Positions 59,836 to 64,000 of a DNA stretch of 64,000 bases are shown piece after piece; within the stretch, counting starts at the first letter, position 1, and each line of letters begins with the position of its first letter. Origin of the DNA: Variovorax sp. J22G73 (lineage in GTDB: Bacteria > Pseudomonadota > Gammaproteobacteria > Burkholderiales > Burkholderiaceae_C); contig NZ_JASZYK010000005.1 in the NCBI RefSeq assembly GCF_030317035.1, positions 409,916 to 473,915 on the forward strand, in the 5' to 3' direction. The notes below the pieces were generated by a model, which saw only the letters and a list, made by a program, of their open reading frames with translations, had not been told where the DNA came from and searched no databases. A program made the position numbers and the translations under genes.

Positions 59836-59890
59836 GCATATGCAAGCGCGGTTTTCTTCGTTGATGCGTTGCGCCCGCGCTTCCTACGAT
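59836..59890 (+). promoter_or_regulatory. Candidate activator site and promoter of the second Ssu-type operon
   Basis: The palindrome TGCATATGCA and then GGTTTTCTTCGTTG match the shared box. The -35-like TTGATG (59861-59866) is followed after 18 bases by TACGAT (59885-59890), 47 bases before the ATG at 59938. Confidence 0.52.
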
Positions 59891-59937
59891 GCGGGCCTCC
59901 CAACACTTCGAACGCTCCCGTGCCGGAGCGCGCCGCC

Positions 59938-61002
59938 ATGTCCATCGAGTCGCCCTCCGCTTTCTGCGTTCGCGCCGTTCCTTCCAGGCGCCTGGCACTC
60001 AAGACGCTCGCGTCGCTCACCACGCTGGGCGGCCTCGGCGCCCTCGGCCTGGCCGGCTGCTCGCGCGGCGACGACAAGGGCGCCGCGGCCGGCGGCCCCG
60101 CCGTGGTGAAGCAGGCCGGCGACAAGGTCGCCTTCAAGTACCCCGACAACCCCTCGTTCGACCTCATCTACCTGGCCGACCAGCTCGGCTACTTCGAGGG
60201 CACCAACACGCGCCCACAGTACGTCGGCAAGATCGCCGCGCCGCAAATCATTCCGCTGGTGGGCACGGGCGAGATCGACTTCGGCAGCCGCATGGTGCCG
60301 CTGGTGATCTCGGCCATTGCCTCGGGCGCCGACCTGAAGGTGGTGGCCGCCGGCGGCAAGACGCTGCAGGAGGCGCCGCACATGAAGTACTTCGTGCGCA
60401 AGGACTCCGGCATTCGCACCCCGAAGGACCTCGAGGGCAAGACCATCGGCTTCAACAGCTTCGGCGCCTGCGCCGAGTTCGTCACCAAGAAGTACCTGCG
60501 CCAGCACGACGTGGACGTGAACAAGATCAACTTCGTGGTCATTCCCGACGAGCAGGCCGAGCAGACGTTGGTCACGCGCAACACCGACCTCGCCATCATC
60601 CACGCGCCCTTCTCGGGCCGCGCCGAGAACGCCGACCAGCTGGTGCGCCTGTGGAGCGACTTCGACCTGGACGGCGGCCTGGGCGGCATGGCGCCCTACA
60701 GCGCGCACGGCAAGTTCATTCGCGAGCACCCGGAGGCCGTGCGCGACGTGGTCACCGCGCTGGCCAAGGCCGGCAACTGGGTCAACGCCAATCCCGAAGA
60801 GGCGCGCAAGCTGGTGGCCAAGCGCATCAACATGGAGCTGAAGAACGTCGACCGCTTCGCCTACGTGGACGACCTGGTGATCACCGAGCCACCGATTCAG
60901 TACTACGTGGACATACTGCAGTCCGAGGGCAAGATCCCAGCCGGGAAGGTCGCCGTGAAAGAGGTCTACACGAACGAGTTCAACCCGTACGCGAAGACCT
61001 GA
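59938..61002 (+). CDS. Lipoprotein-like SsuA/TauA-type substrate-binding protein
   Basis: This 354-residue binding protein starts with a leader containing SRRLALKTLAS and a hydrophobic core ending in LAGCSRGD, a lipobox-like site. It may combine a twin-arginine export signal with a lipid anchor. The body begins with the FKYPDNPSFDLIYLADQLGYF block, and VGTGEIDFGSRMVPLVISAI and GKTIGFNSFGACAEF blocks are of the sulfonate/nitrate type. The ATPase gene follows after 5 bases. It is the primary binding protein of the 61008-62847 importer. Confidence 0.85.
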   Translation: MSIESPSAFCVRAVPSRRLALKTLASLTTLGGLGALGLAGCSRGDDKGAAAGGPAVVKQAGDKVAFKYPDNPSFDLIYLADQLGYFEGTNTRPQYVGKIAAPQIIPLVGTGEIDFGSRMVPLVISAIASGADLKVVAAGGKTLQEAPHMKYFVRKDSGIRTPKDLEGKTIGFNSFGACAEFVTKKYLRQHDVDVNKINFVVIPDEQAEQTLVTRNTDLAIIHAPFSGRAENADQLVRLWSDFDLDGGLGGMAPYSAHGKFIREHPEAVRDVVTALAKAGNWVNANPEEARKLVAKRINMELKNVDRFAYVDDLVITEPPIQYYVDILQSEGKIPAGKVAVKEVYTNEFNPYAKT

Positions 61003-61007
61003 GCGCC

Positions 61008-61835
61008 ATGACCATCAAGATCACGGCCCACGGCGTGCGCATGGACTATGCCGCGCGCGGCGCCAGCGAACGCGTGCGGGTGCTCGAGGGCTTCGACCTC
61101 GAGGTGCGCGAAGGCGAATTTTTGTCGGTGCTCGGGCCTTCGGGTTGCGGCAAGTCGACCTTTCTCGGCATCCTGGCGGGCCTGACCACGCGCACGGACG
61201 GCCACATTGCCATCGACGGCCAGCCCATTGCCGGCATCAACCGCAACCAGGGCGTGGTGTTCCAGGGCTACGCGCTTTTTCCGTGGCTGTCGGTGCTCGA
61301 CAACATCGCGGTCGGGCTGGAGATTCGCGGCCTGGGCAAGGCCGCGCGGCGGCGCATCGCGCAGGAGTACCTGGAGCTGGTGGGGCTGCACGGTTTCGGC
61401 GAGCGCTATCCGCACGAGATTTCCGGCGGCATGAAGCAGCGCGTGGCCATCGCGAGGTCGCTCGCCTACGAGCCCGACGTGCTGCTGATGGACGAGCCCT
61501 TCGCCGCCCTCGACGCGCAGACGCGCGAGGTGCTGCAGGGCGAGCTGCTGCGAATCTGGGAGCAGCACCGCAAGACCATCGTGTTCATCACGCATTCGCT
61601 GGAGGAAGCGGTGTACCTGTCGGACCGTGTGGCGGTGATGACGCAGCGGCCGGGGCGCATCAAGGACATCATCGACATTCCGCTCGCGCGACCGCGCTCG
61701 GCGGAGCTGCGGCACACGGCGGAGTTCGCGGCGCTGCGGCATCGGGCCTGGGAGGTGTTGAAGGATGAGGTGCAGTTGGGGCAGCCGGCGCAAGCGGTGA
61801 GACCGGCGAAGCAAGCTGCGGGAGCGTTGTCATGA
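61008..61835 (+). CDS. Sulfonate/nitrate-type ABC ATP-binding protein
   Basis: This 275-residue ATPase of the SsuB/TauB family has Walker A GPSGCGKST at 43-51, a Q-loop (VFQGYALFPW), the signature ISGGMKQR and Walker B VLLMDEPFAALD. It lies between the binding-protein and permease genes, with a palindromic repeat before the permease. It is a second, separate import ATPase distinct from SsuB at 13013. Confidence 0.87.
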   Translation: MTIKITAHGVRMDYAARGASERVRVLEGFDLEVREGEFLSVLGPSGCGKSTFLGILAGLTTRTDGHIAIDGQPIAGINRNQGVVFQGYALFPWLSVLDNIAVGLEIRGLGKAARRRIAQEYLELVGLHGFGERYPHEISGGMKQRVAIARSLAYEPDVLLMDEPFAALDAQTREVLQGELLRIWEQHRKTIVFITHSLEEAVYLSDRVAVMTQRPGRIKDIIDIPLARPRSAELRHTAEFAALRHRAWEVLKDEVQLGQPAQAVRPAKQAAGALS

Positions 61836-61848
61836 GCGCCGCGTCTTG

Positions 61849-61962
61849 CTCCCTCTCCCCTTGGGGAGAGGGTTGGGGTGAGGGCCGGCTGCGGTGGCAA
61901 GGGTCGCGTGCGTGCACAGGCCGACACCCTCACCCCCGCCCTCTCCCCAAGGGGAGAGGGAG
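61849..61962. repeat. Palindromic CTCCCTCTCCCC repeat, copy 2
   Basis: CTCCCTCTCCCC at 61849 and GGGGAGAGGGAG ending at 61962 are inverted. The element matches copy 1 at 27306-27418 in both arms, with a different middle of about 40 bases. It sits inside an operon, between the ATPase and permease genes. Confidence 0.8.
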
Positions 61963-62019
61963 CCGAACCGCCACCGCGAGCAGCGCATCGACCGCCTCTT
62001 CGCAAACGGAGGCCTTCAA

Positions 62020-62847
62020 ATGAGCGCCGTGCTCGAAGCCCCCAAGGCCCCCACACCAACCCGCCTCCTCAAGTTCGCACGCGGCAGCCTCCGCTGGGCG
62101 GAGCGCGGCATCGGCATCGTGCTGTTCCTCCTGCTGTGGGAAGCACTGCCGCGCCTCGGCGTGGTGAGCGACGCCTACCTGAGCCCGCCCTCCGCGGTGC
62201 TCGCCGCCATCGCCCAGCTCATCGACAACCACCAGCTGTGGAAGCACGTGGCCGCCAGCCTGCAGCGCTCGCTGTGGGGCCTGGTGCTGGCCAGCGCCGC
62301 GGGCGTCGTGCTGGGGCTGCTCATCGGCGGCTTCAAGCGGCTGGCGGCCATCGTCGACCCGGTGCTGCAGCTGTTCCGGCAAACGTCGGCCTTCGCGCTC
62401 TTTCCGGTGTTCATCCTGTTCCTGGGCATCGGCGAGCTGTCGAAGGTGGCGATCATCTTCTGGGCGTCTTTCTGGCCCGTGCTGCTCAGCACGGTGAGCG
62501 GCGTGAAGCAGGTCGACCGGCTGCTGGTCAACTCGGCCCTGTCGATGGGTGCATCGCGCCGCTTCATCTTCTTCAAGGTGGTGCTGCCGGCGTCGTTGCC
62601 GTCGATCTTCACGGGCGTGCGGCTGGCGGGGGCGTACAGCATCACGGCGCTGGTGGCGGCGGAGATGATCGGCGCGCACTCGGGCCTGGGTTTTCTCACG
62701 CTGAACTCGCAGGAAACCTTCCAGATTCCGACCATGTACGCCGGCATCTTGATGCTGGCGGTGCTGGGCCTGCTGCTGAACTATCTGCTGGCGCTGCTGG
62801 AGCGCAGGCTGCTGCGCTGGCGCCGGGGGTTGAGCCTCGATGAGTGA
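62020..62847 (+). CDS. Sulfonate/nitrate-type ABC permease
   Basis: This 275-residue inner-membrane permease of the SsuC/TauC family has about six spans and the EAA loop NSALSMGASRRFIFFKVVLP. The start at 62020 follows a purine-rich AACGGAGG site. A longer frame extends upstream from a GTG through the repeat, but its sequence is repeat-derived, so I exclude it. It overlaps the next gene by eight bases. Confidence 0.87.
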   Translation: MSAVLEAPKAPTPTRLLKFARGSLRWAERGIGIVLFLLLWEALPRLGVVSDAYLSPPSAVLAAIAQLIDNHQLWKHVAASLQRSLWGLVLASAAGVVLGLLIGGFKRLAAIVDPVLQLFRQTSAFALFPVFILFLGIGELSKVAIIFWASFWPVLLSTVSGVKQVDRLLVNSALSMGASRRFIFFKVVLPASLPSIFTGVRLAGAYSITALVAAEMIGAHSGLGFLTLNSQETFQIPTMYAGILMLAVLGLLLNYLLALLERRLLRWRRGLSLDE

Positions 62848-63799
62848 CGCAGCCACCGACCCGCGCGCCCGCAAGCAGGCCACGCGCGCGGCCGCAGGCA
62901 CGCTCGTGCTCACCGCCGTGGCGCTCGCGGTGCTCGGCGGCATCGGCAGTTCGTGGGCCTTCGCGGACCCGGCCGATGCGCGCCTGCCCGCCTCGCTGAC
63001 GTGGCTGCGCCTGCTCGACACATCGCCCCAGCTCGCCAGCCTGCCGAAAGGCCCCGTGCTGGCGCGCGCACAACAACGCGGCGAACTGCGCGTGGGCGTG
63101 CGCCGCTACCCGCGGCCGGCCCCGCCCGAGTCGCCGACCCCGCCCGAGCCCGACGCCTTCGACGCCACGCTGGCGCGCCAGCTCGCCGATTCGCTCGGGC
63201 TGAAACTGAAGCTGGTCGGCCTCGCAGCCGAAGAGCGCGAAGGGGCCTTGCGCGACGGCCGCATCGACCTGCTCGTGGCCGGCGTTGCAGACGCCGCGGC
63301 ACCGCAACCCGGCATCGCCGCGGCAAAGGGCAGCTACGACACCGGCCGCGGCCAAGTCTTGGCGCTGCGCCGTGGTCGTGTGCAGGACGAGGCGGCGTTG
63401 CGCGGTGCGTCGGTCTGCGTGGGCGAAGGTTCGGGCTACGCGGGCGCGGTGGCGCAGCGCTACGGCGCGCAGCCGCGCAGCTACCCCTCTTCGGTGCACG
63501 CGGCCTCGGCTTTCATGGCCGGCGAATGCGCGGCACTGGCCGACGACGGCGAGGTATTGCAACGGCTCATGCGCAACGAGGAGTGGCGTTTCTACAAGCC
63601 GTTGGCGCAAGGCCTGCCCCTGGGGTCGGACGCGACAGTGCGGCTGGCCGAAGGGGATGCCGTGTCGCGCGACTACATTGCCGCGGCGCTGCGCCGTTGG
63701 CACTCGGACGGCACGTTGGAGAAGGCGCGCAGCGCGCGGGCGGGCAACCTGCAGTTCGAGATCACGCTGTTGAAGGACGGGCTGGTTTGTCATTCCTGA
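62840..63799 (+). CDS. SBP_bac_3-like binding protein with N-terminal membrane anchor
   Basis: This 319-residue protein begins with a hydrophobic stretch (about residues 17-43) without a lipobox, either an uncleaved anchor or an unusual signal. The folded part (QQRGELRVGVRRYPRP, REGALRDGRIDLLVAGVAD) is of the amino-acid-binding SBP_bac_3 type. A Pro-rich insertion lies at about residues 92-106, and the central lobe is shorter than usual. It ends the second Ssu-type operon, whose other binding protein is of a different family. It may be an accessory sensor rather than a transport partner. Confidence 0.75.
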   Translation: MSDAATDPRARKQATRAAAGTLVLTAVALAVLGGIGSSWAFADPADARLPASLTWLRLLDTSPQLASLPKGPVLARAQQRGELRVGVRRYPRPAPPESPTPPEPDAFDATLARQLADSLGLKLKLVGLAAEEREGALRDGRIDLLVAGVADAAAPQPGIAAAKGSYDTGRGQVLALRRGRVQDEAALRGASVCVGEGSGYAGAVAQRYGAQPRSYPSSVHAASAFMAGECAALADDGEVLQRLMRNEEWRFYKPLAQGLPLGSDATVRLAEGDAVSRDYIAAALRRWHSDGTLEKARSARAGNLQFEITLLKDGLVCHS

Positions 63800-63833
63800 G
63801 GCGCAGGGTTTTGTTTGAGGTTTGTGTTCAGGG

Positions 63834-63900
63834 CGTGTGAACAGGCCGCCGGGTACTTCCCTCCGCGAATGTCCCCCGGGGCTGCGCCCCTCCTCCTTTT
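63834..63900. repeat. Palindromic GTGAACAGG repeat, copy C (half)
   Basis: CGTGTGAACAGG (63834-63845) and the following GGTACTTCCCTCCGCGAATG match the left half of copy A. Similarity stops near 63900 before the right arm. The remaining 100 bases to the window end hold no feature that I can support. Confidence 0.75.
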
Positions 63901-64000
63901 ACCGGGACTTCTCCAATCCGCAAGCGGCGGTGCGAGTTTGGTTTTTCAATAGGCGGTATTGGCTGCGTCAAGGTGAGGGCCAAGCTGCAATAGAACCAGG

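Noticed and set aside
61894..62019. N-terminal extension of the permease from an upstream GTG
   Set aside because: The extra codons come from the intergenic palindrome and are Pro/Arg-rich; the ATG at 62020 has a good ribosome site.

Overview
The window is very GC-rich and its coding style, transporter families and intergenic repeats suggest a betaproteobacterium of the Comamonadaceae, most likely Variovorax or a close relative. That assignment rests on gene content and general resemblance, not on a marker gene. I see no rRNA, tRNA, CRISPR array or housekeeping gene. I support 53 protein genes, and almost all belong to organosulfur capture: ABC and TTT-type solute-binding proteins, flavin-dependent monooxygenases, thiol dioxygenases, rhodaneses and C-S bond-cleaving enzymes.

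Layout. 1-2154 (minus): metQ-metN-metI methionine importer, metI cut by the window edge. 2397-6450 (plus): a sulfonate-type binding protein, then two DszC/SfnB-like monooxygenases separated by a small DUF3088 protein with a CPHC motif. 6489-10740 (minus): second MetQ-like protein, a peptide-type binding protein and a thiamine-diphosphate enzyme. 10881-20492 (minus): nine-gene sulfonate/sulfone operon (two SfnB-like proteins, two luciferase-like monooxygenases, an aldo-keto reductase, SsuA/SsuC/SsuB and a second lipoprotein binding protein). 20733-29464 (plus): three peptide-type binding proteins, an amidase, a protein resembling the desulfinase DszB, and an NmrA-like reductase. 29598-31289: four-domain rhodanese. 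31368-46483 (plus): polar amino-acid ABC importer with two binding proteins, aminotransferase, cysteine dioxygenase, cystathionine-lyase-like enzyme, HyuA/HyuB/HyuB and another peptide-type binding protein. 46563-47242: vapBC toxin-antitoxin. 47253-50645 (minus): LysR regulator, branched-chain-type binding protein, M24-fold protein. 50881-56946 (minus): a cysteine dioxygenase fused to four rhodanese domains, followed by GsiC/GsiD/GsiA-type importer genes. 57089-58111 (plus): Bug/TctC protein. 58133-59593 (minus): flavoprotein monooxygenase. 59938-63799 (plus): a second Ssu-type importer with two binding proteins.

How it fits together (inference). At least 16 binding proteins feed about five ABC import cores. 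The cargo is oxidised by reduced-flavin monooxygenases, or split by desulfinase, lyase, amidase and hydantoinase-type enzymes. Cysteine can be taken through cysteine sulfinate to pyruvate plus sulfite by the dioxygenase and aminotransferase encoded in one operon. Sulfane sulfur is handled by rhodaneses. Several transcription units share a promoter pattern, with a GCATAT-like box and CTTCGTTG-like box upstream of or overlapping a -35 and a TACGAT-like -10. This is what a sulfur-starvation regulon controlled by a CysB/SsuR-type LysR activator would look like.

The most unusual points are the DszB-like gene with its Cys/His/Arg set conserved, the dioxygenase-tetrarhodanese fusion alongside free-standing versions of both halves, the shared promoter code, and three families of palindromic intergenic repeats.
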